From Rutidosis leptorrhynchoides (lineage: Eukaryota > Streptophyta > Magnoliopsida > Asterales > Asteraceae): DNA of 64,000 bases. Each line of letters opens with the position of its first letter. Position 1 is the first letter of the stretch. The DNA is taken from positions 33,870,501 to 33,934,500 of the forward strand of contig NC_092341.1 in assembly GCF_046630445.1 (NCBI RefSeq). Reading direction: 5' to 3'. Positions 34,003-45,965 of the stretch are shown here, in pieces. The notes beneath the pieces are model-generated. The model had not been told where the DNA came from, made no database searches, and saw only the letters and a program-made list of their open reading frames with translations. The translations under genes were made by a program, and so were the position numbers.

Positions 34003-34419
34003 ATGAAGAATTCCTTTGATCTGAACCATGGTCTAATGCTACATGCTATGATTACTAAACGTAATAATGACACACTTCCGAGTGAACTGGTATCATTCAT
34101 AAGAGGCAAAATGGACGGAGTAAGAAAAGAACTCAGAAAAGATCATCATAAGATACATTTTGGTAAAGGAAAATCAAAATCCGCAACAAAAAAAAGAGCA
34201 CGACACCTTGAAAGATGTTATAAATGCGAAAAATGGTCACACGAAGGTAAATGTTCAAATAATCAAACATATTCAAATACCGAATTTGTTACTCTATACA
34301 GAGAAGGACCGTTCATATGTTTAGAAGAAAAGATATTGAAGAATCGAGGTTATGCTTATGTAGCTATAGAGAACCAAATCACACGACTCTCCTATGAGTC
34401 GGCTAAAGCAGGTCTCTGA
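34003..34419 (+). CDS. Small zinc-knuckle ORF between pol and env-like ORF (138 aa)
   Basis: I do not recognise a named family. It starts at ATG 34003 (MKNSFDLNHG). It has a Lys/Arg-rich stretch at residues 45-70 (KGKSKSATKKRARH), then a single Cys/His motif CYKCEKWSHEGKC (CX2CX4HX3C) near residues 72-84, then a tail containing RLSYESAKAGL. The layout (basic patch plus one knuckle) suggests nucleic-acid binding. It is separate from gag, which has its own knuckle upstream. A consensus splice donor CAG|GTAAGT lies at 34433-34440, 14 bp after the stop, and a T-rich acceptor-like TTTTTTTAG lies just before the ORF, so it may sit on an exon of a spliced subgenomic RNA. It is the only uninterrupted complete frame in this Athila copy. 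Confidence 0.5.
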   Translation: MKNSFDLNHGLMLHAMITKRNNDTLPSELVSFIRGKMDGVRKELRKDHHKIHFGKGKSKSATKKRARHLERCYKCEKWSHEGKCSNNQTYSNTEFVTLYREGPFICLEEKILKNRGYAYVAIENQITRLSYESAKAGL

Positions 34420-35554
34420 GAATTCTTTCTCACAGGTAAGTATGTACAGTTTTTTTTTATTGCTTTTAACCTTTTGATAATAAACGCTGAATAGTTCGCT
34501 ATAAAGTATTAAATTGGTATTCAATAAAATTAGGTATGCATAACCGAAATTATTGATATCATACAAAAATTTATTACATCACTGCGAAATTTACCGTTTA
34601 TTCTTAAGGTATAAATATCTTTAATCAATCAATCCAAAATATTTCAGAAATTTGTCAGAAGTAAAACTAGGTAATATAGCCGAAATTACTTTACCGAAAA
34701 GAGGGGCGTATATTTTTGATAATATTTGATTGATTAAAGTGAGATAAAAGACCAAAAAGATTTTTAATTTTAATTTTTACCATGTTTTTAAATTTAATAT
34801 ATAAATATTAAATTAATATTGTAAACTTTTTAAAATCAATATATTTAAGTTTTTATGTATTTTAAAAATTAATATTTTTAATATAAGATTGTATGTATAA
34901 AAACAAAAATATAATATAAGTTTGGTGTGAATTTTTAATATGAATTTTTAATTTTATGCATTTTAAATTAAAGTTTGGTGTGAATTTAAAAACAAAAATT
35001 TACTTTATTTCACTAAGTTAAAAATATGATTTTTAAAATTCGTCGTGAGTTGAAAACTAGGTCATTGAACCAAAATTGCTCTACCCAAGGGAGGGACGAG
35101 AACTTTTATTATCATTATTTTTAATCTTACTGAATTAAAGTATGCCAAAAACATTTAAAAAACCCAAAAATCTTTGCTTTTAAAACAACGCTTTGAATTG
35201 ACAAATTTTAAAATTTTGTTGAGGGACGGACTAGGACAACGATCCGAAACGCCCTCACTCCTAAAAAGAAACAAATTTTTAAAATTTATTAATTATTAGT
35301 TTTAAAAAGTATAAGGTTTTTATAAAAAAAAAAAAAAAAAAGGTACCTGGACCCCATGTGATCGCATGTGATTTACACTCTACCACCATGCGATCGCATG
35401 GTGCTGAATTTCTGGACAGAAACAAGTAACCAGCGAGCTGTTCTGCTGCTTCCCACAAAAACACACACATACACGAACATACTCCCAACTCTCTCAATTT
35501 TCATCAATTTTTCACCAAAATCAACCAAATTTCTTGCTATAATCCGCTCTAATC
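34420..35554 (+). other. Non-coding region between the small ORF and the env-like ORF
   Basis: AT-rich, no supportable gene. It holds a consensus splice donor at 34436, two copies of a diverged motif starting AAAACTAGGT (34661-34710, 35051-35100), an A-run after TTTTTATA (35318-35341) and two palindromes (35355-35401) ahead of a C/A-rich leader. Confidence 0.7.
35355..35401. repeat. Two GCGATCGC-type palindromes upstream of the env-like ORF
   Basis: CATGTGATCGCATG (35355-35368, one mismatch from symmetry) and the perfect CCATGCGATCGCATGG (35386-35401). The same palindrome occurs twice in the 3' LTR just before its TATA box. Confidence 0.85.
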
Positions 35555-36926
35555 ATGAATTTGATAAGAAGTTTATCAAGAAGGGTAACAATTACATCCC
35601 TAAACCTCTTTAAATTTGATTTTTAGTGTTCTTGAGCTATAATTTACCTAATTTAATTTTGTTAATTTCTAGTGTAATTAGAGTTAAATTGTTAGTATAT
35701 TATGCATGTATAACCTAGATTGATGCTATTTAACATGATTTGAAGCCAAAAACTTCAAAAATTTTAGGAATCTATGGTTTGTGCTCTTGAGCAATTTGGG
35801 GCTTTTTGATATAAACAGGTTATGGCCGATTTTTGTCATGAATTATTGCTAAATTAAGTAGTGTAACATGTTTAGGTAGCTAAATGATCCAAACTTTGAT
35901 CCTAAACATAATTTTTGAGAATTAAAGTGGACTTTTTAGGTATAAAATTCATGAACTTGATTAAAATGATGTAAATGCCATTTGAAACTTGTTTAATTGC
36001 TAGTAATGGTTGTTTTAACATGTTATTTGAGTTGAATGCTTATGAACTTTGTAAACATTTTCATATATGCTTATTTGAAAAAGTGTAGAATTGTTAAAAT
36101 TGTGAAAATGTGTATAAGTTTAATTTTGATTAAACATGTTATTGTAATTGTTTCAAGTTGTTATTTTGCTAACACTAATGCATATTTGGATGCACAAAAT
36201 TTGTGTTTAATGTGTTTTGCAGAGATTTACTAATACTGATGGTGCATCATCATCATCTAGACAACCTGCTCTAGAACCTGAACCAGAAATGCAATATGAA
36301 CCTGAACCGGAGCAACAACAGGAACAACAACAGGAACAACAACAACAACAACCTGATCAACACGTTCCATATTATGATCCGCAACTAGAATATATTGATG
36401 CCTACGTAGTATTTCCGATGCATCTGATAGTACAACACTCAATGATTCATAAAGAACAGTTGCATCCCAATTTGAGATTTGATCGGAGTTGGAGAGATTA
36501 CCCGACATATCAAAGTAACAAATTCAAATTGGTGATGAAAAATGTAGAAGTGCCAAGGGTAATTGATTGGGAGCCTTTGGAAAGGGTCCAACTATTTAAC
36601 TCAGTTAGACAGCATTTGATCCAAAGGTATGACAGCTCTTCTTTTCCCGATTGGGAACGTTTATTCAACATTCGTAGGCCTGTATATAAGGAATGGTGCG
36701 TTGAGCTTATGAGTACTATTTCACTTAATGCGGATGTAGTTAGATTAGATGATAGAAGTTTTCTTAGATTTATACTTGGCCGTAGGATGTATAGGATGTC
36801 CATGCTGGACATGGCCAGGGCTTTACAGATATATACGCCCGCTGAATTACTACTACCCGATTGTATGAATTTGATTTATCATGGTGAAAGGGTAGATAGG
36901 AATTTTGATACTAACGTCGTCTGGAG
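35555..36926 (+). pseudogene. Athila env-like (retrotransposon ORF1-type) gene, 5' part with predicted intron
   Basis: The main frame runs from about 36223 to the insertion at 36926. It has an acidic/Gln-rich N-terminus (EPEPEQQQEQQQ), then a conserved region with WRDYPTYQSNKFKL, WERLFNIRRPVYKEWC and RMYRMSMLDMARALQIYTP, matching the plant retrotransposon ORF1/Athila env-like region that I recognise by family resemblance. No ATG opens this frame. A ten-codon ATG exon at 35555-35584 followed by GTAACA, and TGTTTTGCAG ending at 36222, would give an in-frame spliced start with a 638-bp intron. The gene is split at 36926 by the minus-strand chromovirus and resumes in frame at 50045. Env-like proteins of Athila have no proven function. 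Confidence 0.7.
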
Positions 36927-39900
36927 TGAAATGTCCCGTTCTTATTGATTAAAAACGTTCCATATTAATTGATTTCGTTGCGAGGTTTTGACCTCTATAT
37001 GAGACGTTTTTCAAAGACTGCATTCATTTTAAAACAAACCATAACCTTTATTTCATCAATAAAGGTTTAAAAAGCTTTACGTAGATTATCAAATAATGAT
37101 AATCTAAAATATCCTGTTTACACACGACCATTACATAATGGTTTACAATACAAATATGTTACAACAAAATAAGTTTCTTGAATGCAGTTTTTACACAATA
37201 TCATACAAGCATGGACTCCAAATCTCGTCCTTATTTAAGTATGCGACAGCGGAAGCTCTTAATAATCACCTGAGAATAAACATGCTTAAAACGTCAACAA
37301 AAATGTTGGTGAGTTATAGGTTTAACCTATATATATCAAATCATAATAATAGACCACAAGATTTCATATTTCAATACACATCCCGTACATAGAGATAAAA
37401 ATCATTCATATGGTGAACACCTGGTAACCAACATTAATAAGATGCATATATAAGAATATCCCCATCATTCCGGGACACCCTTCGGATATGATATAAATTT
37501 CGAAGTACTAAAGCATCCGGTACTTTGGATGGGGTTTGTTAGGCCCAATAGATCTATCTTTAGGATTCGCGTCAATTAGGGTGTCTGTTCCCTAATTCTT
37601 AGATTACCAGACTTAATAAAAAGGGGCATATTCAATTTCGATAATTCAACCATAGAATGTAGTTTCGCGTACTTGTGTCTATTTTGTAAATCATTTATAA
37701 AACCTGCATTTATTCTCATTCCAAAAATATTAGATTTTAAAAGTGGGACTATAACTCACTTTCACAGATTTTTACTTCGTCGGGAAGTAAGACTTGGCCA
37801 CTGGTTGATTCACGAACCTATAACAATATATACATATATATCAAAGTATGTTCAAAATATATTTACAACACTTTTAATATATTTTGATGTTTTAAGTTTA
37901 TTAAGTCAGCTGTACTCGTTAGTAACCTACAACTAGTTGTCCACAGTTAGATGTACAGAAATAAATCGATAAATATTATCTTGAATCATTCCACGACCCA
38001 GTGTATACGTATCTCAGTATTCATCACAACTCAAACTATATATATTTTGGAATCAACCTCAACCCTGTATAGCTAACTCCAACATTCACATATAGAGTGT
38101 CTATGGTTGTTCCGAAATATATATAGATGTGTCGACATGATAGGTCGAAACATTGTATACGTGTCTATGGTATCTCAAGATTACAGATTACATAATATAC
38201 AATACAAGTTGATTAAGTTATGGTTGGAATAGATTTGTTACCAATTTTCACGTAGCTAAAATGAGAAAAATTATCCAATCTTGTTTTACCCATAACTTCT
38301 TCATTTTAAATCCGTTTTGAGTGAATAAAATTGCTATGGTTTCATATTGAACTCTATTTTATGAATCTAAATAGAAAAAGTATAGGTTTATAGTCAGAAA
38401 AATAAGTTACAAGTCATTTTTGTAAAGGTAGTCATTTCAGTCGAAAGAACGACGTCTAGATGACCATTTTAGAAAACATACTTCCACTTTGAGTTTAACC
38501 ATAATTTTTGGATATAGTTTCATGTTCATAATAACAATAATTTTCTCAGAATAACAACTTTTAAATCAAAGTTTATCATAGTTTTTAATTAACTAACCCA
38601 AAACAGCCCGCGGTGTTACTACGACGGCGTAAATCTGGTTTTACGGTGTTTTTCGTGTTTCCAGGTTTTAAATCATTAAGTTAGCATATCATATAGATAT
38701 AGAACATGTGTTTAGTTGATTTTAAAAGTCAAGTTAGAAGGATTAACTTTTGTTTGCGAACAAGTTTAGAATTAACTAAACTATGTTCTAGTGATTACAA
38801 GTTTAAACCTTCGAATAAGATAGCTTTATATATATGAATCGAATAATGTTATGAACATCATTACTACCTTAAGTTCCTTGGATAAACCTACTGGAAAAGA
38901 GAAAAATGGATCTAGCTTCAACGGATCCTTGGATGGCTCGAAGTTCTTGAAGCAGAATCATGACACGAAAACAAGTTCAAGAAAGATCATCACTTGAAAT
39001 AAGATTGTTATAGTTATAGAAATTGAACCAAAGTTTGAATATGATTATTACCTTGTATTAGAATGATAACCTACTGTAAGAAACAAAGATTTCTTGAGGT
39101 TGGATGATCACCTTACAAGATTGGAAGTGAGCTAGCAAACTTGAAAGTATTCTTGATTTTATGTAACTAGAACTTGTAGAATATATGAAGAACACTTAGA
39201 ACTTGAAGATAGAACTTGAGAGAGATCAATTAGATGAAGAAAATTGAATAATGAAAGTGTTTGTAGGTGTTTTTGGTCGTTGGTGTATGGATTAGATATA
39301 AAGGATATGTAATTTTGTTTTCATGTAAATAAGTCATGAATGATTACTCATATTTTTTTAATTTTATGAGATATTTCATGCTAGTTGCCAAATGATGGTT
39401 CCCACATGTGTTAGGTGACTCACATAGGCTGCTAAGAGCTGATCATTGGAGTGTATATACCAATAGTACATACATCTAAAAGCTGTGTATTGTACGAGTA
39501 CGAATACGGGTGCATACGAGTAGAATTGTTGATGAAACTGAACGAGGATGTAATTGTAAGCATTTTTGTTAAGTAGAAGTATTTTGATAAGTGTATTGAA
39601 GTCTTTCAAAAGTGTATAAATACATATTAAAACACTACATGTATATACATTTTAACTGAGTCGTTAAGTCATCGTTAGTCGTTACATGTAAGTGTTGTTT
39701 TGAAACCTTTAGGTTAACGATCTTGTTAAATGTTGTTAACCCAATGTTTATAATATCAAATGAGATTTTAAATTATTATATTATCATGATATTATCATGT
39801 ATGAATATCTCTTAATATGATATATATACATTAAATGTCTTTACAACGATAATTGTTACATATATGTCTCGTTTAAAAATCATTAAGTTAGTAGTCTTGT

Positions 39901-40183
39901 TTTTACATATGTAGTTCATTGTTAATATACTTAATGATATATTTACTTATCATAGTATCATGTTAACTATATATATATCCATATATATGTCATCATATAG
40001 TTTTTACAAGTTTTAACGTTCGTGAATCACCGGTCAACTTGGGTGGTCAATTGTCTATATGAAACATATTTCAATTAATCAAGTCTTAACAAGTTTGATT
40101 GCTTAACATGTTGGAAACATTTAATCATGTAAATATCAATCTCAATTAATATATATAAACATGGAAAAGTTCGGGTCACTACA
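36927..40183 (-). repeat. 3' LTR of the F-box-carrying element (3257 bp)
   Basis: On the minus strand it begins TGTAGTGACCCG (40183) and ends ACATTTCA (36927), canonical TG..CA. A TATA-like CCTTTATATC on the minus strand (about 39293-39304) precedes a C/T-rich leader and may be the core promoter. Confidence 0.95.
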
Positions 40184-40219
40184 GTACCTACCCGTTAAAT
40201 AAATTTCGTCCCGAAATTT
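40184..40219 (-). other. Polypurine tract and hairpin before 3' LTR (minus strand)
   Basis: Minus-strand TTAACGGGTAGGTAC (40198-40184) after the hairpin AAATTTCG-GGA-CGAAATTT (40219-40201), as in the tandem array; the hairpin touches the pol stop codon. Confidence 0.78.
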
Positions 40220-43200
40220 TAAGCTGTTGAAGGTGTTGACGAATCTTCTAGAAATAGATGCGGGTATTTTTTCTTCATCTGATCTTCACGCTCCCAGGTG
40301 AACTCAGGTCCTCTACGAGCATTCCATCGAACCTGAACAATTGGTATCTTGTTTTGCTTAAGTCTTTTAACCTCACGATCCATTATTTCGACGGGTTCTT
40401 CGATGAATTGAAGTTTTTCGTTGATTTGGATTTCATCTAACGGAATAGTGAGATCTTCTTTAGCAAAACATTTCTTCAAATTCGAGACGTGGAAAGTGTT
40501 ATGTACAGCCGCGAGTTGTTGAGGTAACTCAAGTCGGTAAGCTACTGGTCCGACATGATCAATAATCTTGAATGGTCCAATATACCTTGGATTTAATTTC
40601 CCTCGTTTACCAAATCGAACAACGCCTTTCCAAGGTGCAACTTTAAGCATGACCATCTCTCTAATTTCAAATTCTATATCTTTTCTTTTAATGTCAGCGT
40701 AGTTCTTTTATCGACTTTGGGCGGTTTTCAACCGTTGTTGAATTTGAATGATCTTCTCGGTAGTTTGTTGTATAATCTCCGGACCCGTAATCTGTCTATC
40801 CCCCACTTCACTCCAACAAATCGGAGACCTGCACTTTCTACCATAAAGTGCTTCAAACGGCGCCATCTCAATGCTTGAATGGTAGCTGTTGTTGTAGGAA
40901 AATTCTGCTAACGGTAGATGTCGATCCCAACTGTTTCCGAAATCAATAACACATGCTCGTAGCATGTCTTCAAGCGTTTGTATCGTCCTTTCACTCTGCC
41001 CATCAGTTTGTGGATGATAGGCAGTACTCATGTCTAGACGAGTTCCTAATGCTTGCTGTAATGTCTGCCAGAATCTTGAAATAAATCTGCCATCCCTATC
41101 AGAGATAATAGAGATTGGTATTCCATGTCTGGAGACGACTTCCTTCAAATACAGTCGTGCTAACTTTTCCATCTTGTCATCTTCTCTTATTGGCAGGAAG
41201 TGTGCTGATTTGGTGAGACGATCAACTATTACCCAAATAGTATCAAAACCACTTGCAGTCCTTGGCAATTTAGTGATGAAATCCATGGTAATGTTTTCCC
41301 ATTTCCATTCCGGGATTTCGGGTTGTTGAAGTAGACCTGATGGTTTCTGATGCTCAGCTTTGACCTTAGAACACGTCAAACATTCTCCTACGTATTTAAC
41401 AACATTGGCTTTCATACCCGGCCACCAAAAATGTTTCTTGAGATCCTTGTACATCTTCCCCGTTCCAGGATGTATTGAGTATCTGGTTTTATGAGCTTCT
41501 CTAAGTACCATTTCTCTCATATCTCCAAATTTTGGTACCCAAATCTTTTCAGCCCTATACCGGGTTCCGTCTTCTCGAATATTAAGATGCTTCTCCGATC
41601 CTTTGGGTATTTCATCCTTTAAATTTCCCTCTTTTAAAACTCCTTGTTGCGCCTCCTTTATTTGAGTAGTAAGGTTATTATGAATCATTATATTCATAGA
41701 TTTTACTCGAATGGGTTCTCTGTCCTTCCTGCTCAAGGCATCGGCTACCACATTTGCCTTCCCCGGGTGGTAACGAATCTCAAAGTCGTAATCATTCAAT
41801 AATTCAATCCACCTACGCTGCCTCATATTCAGTTGTTTCTGATTAAATATGTGTTGAAGACTTTTGTGGTCGGTATATATAATACTTTTGACCCCATATA
41901 AGTAGTGCCTCCAAGTCTTTAATGCAAAAACAACCGCTCCTAATTCCAAATCATGCGTCGTATAATTTTGTTCGTGAATCTTCAATTGTCTAGACGCATA
42001 AGCAATCACATTCGTTCGTTGCATTAATACACAACCGAGACCTTGCTTTGATGCGTCACAATAAATCACAAAATCATCATTCCCTTCAGGCAATGACAAT
42101 ATAGGTGCCGTAGTTAGCTTTTTCTTCAATAACTGAAACGCTTTCTCTTGTTCATCATTCCATTCAAATTTCTTCCCTTTATGCGTTAATGCAGTCAAGG
42201 GTTTTGCTATTCTGGAAAAGTCTTGGATGAACCTTCTGTAGTAACCAGCTAGTCCTAAAAACTGGCGTATGTGTTTCGGAGTTTTCGGGGTTTCCCACTT
42301 TTCAACAGTTTCTATCTTTGCCGGATCCACCTTAATACCTTTTTTGTTCACTATGTGACCGAGGAATTGAACTTCTTCCAACCAAAATGCACACTTTGAA
42401 AACTTAGCGTACAATTCTTCCTTCCTCAATACTTCTAACACCTTTCTCAAATGTTCACCGTGTTCTTGGTCATTCTTTGAGTAAATAAGTATGTCATCAA
42501 TGAAAACAATGACAAACTTGTCAAGGTATGGTCCACACACTCGGTTCATAAGGTCCATGAACACAGCTGGTGCATTAGTTAAACCAAACGGCATGACCAT
42601 AAACTCGTAATGACCGTAACGTGTTCTGAAAGCAGTCTTTGGAATATCATCTTCTTTCACCCGCATTTGATGATACCCGGAACGTATGTCAATCTTTGAA
42701 TAAACAGACGAGCCTTATAGTTGATCAAATAAGTCGTCGATTCTCGGTAGTGGGTAGCGGTTCTTGATGGTAAGTTTGTTCAACTCTCGGTAGTCGATAC
42801 ACAACCTGAATGTACCATCTTTCTTCTTGACAAACAAAACAGGAGCTCCCCACGGTGATGTGCTTGGTCGAATGAAATCACGCTCTAAAAGTTCTTGTAA
42901 TTGGCTTTGCAGTTCTTTCATCTCGCTGGGTGCGAGTCTGTAAGGAGCACGAGCTATTGGTGCAGCTCCTGGTACAAGATCTATTTGAAATTCAACGGAT
43001 CGATGTGGGGGTAGTCCCGGTAATTCTTTCGGAAATACATCAGGAAATTCTTTTGCGACGGGAACATCATTGATGCTCTTTTCTTCAGTTTGTACTTTCT
43101 CGACGTGTGCTAGAACAGCATAGCAACCTTTTCTTATTAGTTTTTGTGCCTTCAAATTACTAATAAGATGTAGCTTCGTGTTGCCCTTTTCTCCGTACAC

Positions 43201-43933
43201 CATTAAGGGTTTTCCTTTTTCTCGTATAATGCGAATTGCATTTTTGTAACAAACGATCTCTGCTTTCACTTCTTTCAACCAGTCCATACCGATTATCACA
43301 TCAAAACTCCCTAACTCTACTGGTATCAAATCAATCTTAAATGTTTCGCTAACCAGTTTAATTTCTCGATTCCGACATATATTATCTGCTGAAATTAATT
43401 TACCATTTGCTAATTCGAGTAAAAATTTACTATCCAAAGGCGTCAATGGACAACTTAATTTAGCACAAAAATCTCTACTCATATAGCTTCTATCCGCACC
43501 CGAATCAAATAAAACGTAAGCAGATTTATTGTCAATAAGAAACGTACCCGTAACAAGCTCCGGGTCTTCCTGTGCCTCTGCCGCATTAATATTGAAAACT
43601 CTTCTGCGGCCTTGTCCATTCGTGTTCTCCTGGTTCGGGCAATTTCTAATAATGTGGCCCGGTTTTCCACATTTATAACAAACTACATTGGCATAACTTG
43701 CTCCGACACTACTTGCTCCGCCATTACTCGTTCCGACACCATTTGTTCCTTTCGTTCTATTAACCCCTGGTCCGTAGACCTCACACTTCGCCGCGCTATG
43801 ACCATTTCTTTTACACTTGTTGCAAAATTTGGTGCAGAACCCCGAGTGATACTTTTCACACCTTTGGCATAGCTGCTTCTGATTGTTGTTGTTGTTGTTG
43901 CGGTTATTATTGTTATTGGGATGATTGTTGTAG

Positions 43934-43968
<35 letters not shown>

Positions 43969-44778
43969 GGGCCGTTTGTTGTAGTTGCGATTGATGTTGC
44001 GATTGTTGGGATAATTGTTGCGATTATTGTTGTAATTGCTGTTGTTGTTGTATTGGTGATTCTTATCACCGTTTTCCTCCCACTTTCTTTTGACTTGCTT
44101 CACATTGGCCTCTTCAGCAGTCTGTTCTTTAATTCTTTCTTCAATCTGGTTCACTAGTTTGTGAGCCATTCTACATGCCTGTTGTATGGAGGCGGGCTCG
44201 TGTGAACTTATATCTTCTTGGATTCTTTCCGTTAATCCTTTCACAAACGCGTCGATCTTCTCTTCCTCATCTTCGAATGCTCCCGGACACAATAGGCACA
44301 ATTCTGTGAATCGTCTTTCGTACGTGGTAATATCAAATCCTTGGGTTCGTAACCCTCTAAGTTCTGTCTTGATCTTATTGACCTCGGTTCTGGGATGGTA
44401 CTTCTCGTTCATCAAGTGCTTAAATGCTGACCACGGTAATGCGTACGCATCGTCTTGTCCCACTTGCTCTAGATAGGTATTCCACCATGTTAACGCAGAA
44501 CCTGTGAAGGTATGCGTAGCGTACTTCACTTTGTCCTCTTCAGTACACTTACTTATGGCAAACACCGATTCGACATTCTCGGTCCACCGTTTCAATCCGA
44601 TCGGTCCGTCGGTTCCATCAAATTCCAAAGGTTTGCAGGCAGTGAATTCTTTGTAGGTGCATCCTACACGATTTCCTGTACTGCTAGATCCAAGGTTATT
44701 GTTGGTATGTAGCGCAGCCTGTACTGCGGCTATGTTTGAAGCTAGAAAAGTACGGAATTCCTCTTCATTCATATTCAC
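40219..44778 (-). pseudogene. gag-pol polyprotein of the F-box-carrying element, two stops only
   Basis: One frame of about 1,519 codons. It has: a gag domain (ALTWWNTYL); an unusually long Asn-rich linker (about 43885-44065, encoded by AAC/AAT runs); [23 protein letters not shown] and [14 protein letters not shown] knuckles; protease DSGA; RT with FIDD; RNase H CDAS; HHCC and DDE integrase ([17 protein letters not shown]); and a chromodomain-like tail ending KYPHLF plus a short Ser/Thr tail. The two breaks are TAA at 42717-42715 (in RT, after FDQL) and TAA at about 40707-40705 (after the integrase core); both stand where relatives have CAA/Gln-type codons, consistent with C-to-T change. No frameshift was found. 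All catalytic motifs look intact. Confidence 0.93.
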
Positions 44779-44934
44779 GGTGTGTCAAGTAGTCGGTGCC
44801 ATTTCCTTCAAAATAGTCAAATGGAACAAGTTAATCATACAGAATATTAAGAGTAGTTAATAGTATTTCGTAGCATAATATGAACTCATTTATAAAAGCT
44901 TTTTCTTCATATTAGCGTTTTATAAGTTTAAATT

Positions 44935-44955
44935 CGGGTAGTACCTACCCGTTAA
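44935..44955 (-). other. PPT-like hairpin in the leader before gag
   Basis: Minus-strand TTAACGGGTAGGTAC followed by TACCCG; the core CGGGTAG-GTA-CTACCCG is a perfect 7-bp stem. It repeats the tract used before the 3' LTR and matches the position of the motif in both array units. Confidence 0.6.
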
Positions 44956-45143
44956 GTTCATACTTAGTAACTAATATACAATTCAACTACTACAATTCTA
45001 TATGAAAAACTGATTATAATAATATTTCGCGTTCAAACTTTTACACAATATTTTACAAACTTACAATACCGCTTATTTTACATATAGCATGAAATATAGC
45101 ACACAAAAAATTTGATACAAGATGGTTGTGAAGATAATTCTAG

Positions 45144-45827
45144 CTAGTACACAAGTCGTTCAGCAAAGGCAATAAAGACACGTAATTCATACGTCCAGAA
45201 GCAAGTCATGCATTCTGGTTTTACTAGGATTACTTCCCATCCTTGGTCTTGTGGAACATAACCGTTATGGCTGTTGATAAGACAGCGTGTTGTAACGTTG
45301 TCAAAGGGACGAGGGTTACGTAATGTCCAACAGTCCCGTAACAATCTAAAAACCTCATTTCTTACCCCAATTACCGACTCCGTCACTTGTGGGAACGTTT
45401 TCTTTAATAGTTGTAGCCCGATGTTCTTGTTCTCACTTTGGTGAGAAGCGAACATTACTAATCCGTAAGCATAACATGCTTCTTTATGTTGCATGTTAGC
45501 CGCTTTTTCTAAATCACGAAGTCCAATATTTGGATATATTGAGTCAAAATAATTTCTTAACCCATTGCGTAAAATAGCATTTGGGTTCCCCGCAATATAT
45601 GCGTCAAAGTAAACACATCGCAACTTATGGATTTCCCAATGTGATATCCCCCATCTTTCGAACGAAAGCCTTTTATAAACCAAGGCATTCTTGGAACGTT
45701 CTTCGAATGTCTTACAAACTGATCTCGCCTTAAATAGTTGTGCCGAAGAATTCTGACCGACTCTACACAAGATTTCATCAATCATGTCTCCGGGTAGGTC
45801 TCTTAAAATATTGGGTTGTCTATCCAT
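45144..45827 (-). CDS. F-box protein (At2g35280/At1g67623-like) carried inside the retrotransposon
   Basis: 227 aa, uninterrupted, same strand as the element, between the acidic ORF and gag. An F-box fills residues 8-50: LRDLPGDMIDEILCRVG, then SSAQLFKARSVCKTF. It is followed by a region with Sel1/TPR-like spacing (GLRDLEKAANMQHKEACYAYG near residues 99-119) and a Cys-containing C-terminus. This arrangement is that of the plant F-box family around At2g35280 and At1g67623; F-box proteins recruit targets to SCF ubiquitin ligases through SKP1. No intron is visible, as expected for a gene copied through RNA. It remains open while gag-pol has two stops. Host-gene capture is inferred; the array units at 1-16 kb lack it. 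Target and expression unknown. Confidence 0.85.
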   Translation of the reverse strand: MDRQPNILRDLPGDMIDEILCRVGQNSSAQLFKARSVCKTFEERSKNALVYKRLSFERWGISHWEIHKLRCVYFDAYIAGNPNAILRNGLRNYFDSIYPNIGLRDLEKAANMQHKEACYAYGLVMFASHQSENKNIGLQLLKKTFPQVTESVIGVRNEVFRLLRDCWTLRNPRPFDNVTTRCLINSHNGYVPQDQGWEVILVKPECMTCFWTYELRVFIAFAERLVY

Positions 45828-45965
45828 TTTGTGTTTTTATACTGTAAAATAGACAAGAGTTAGATTCATAAAAAAAAATACTTATTAATACAAGCAATTT
45901 TTACATATATCATAAAGCATAAGCACACTATATTACATATATTACACCACACGAATACAACTATC

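Noticed and set aside
43921..44157. Poly-Val ORF on the plus strand
   Set aside because: Antisense reading of the AAC repeats that encode the Asn-rich gag linker.
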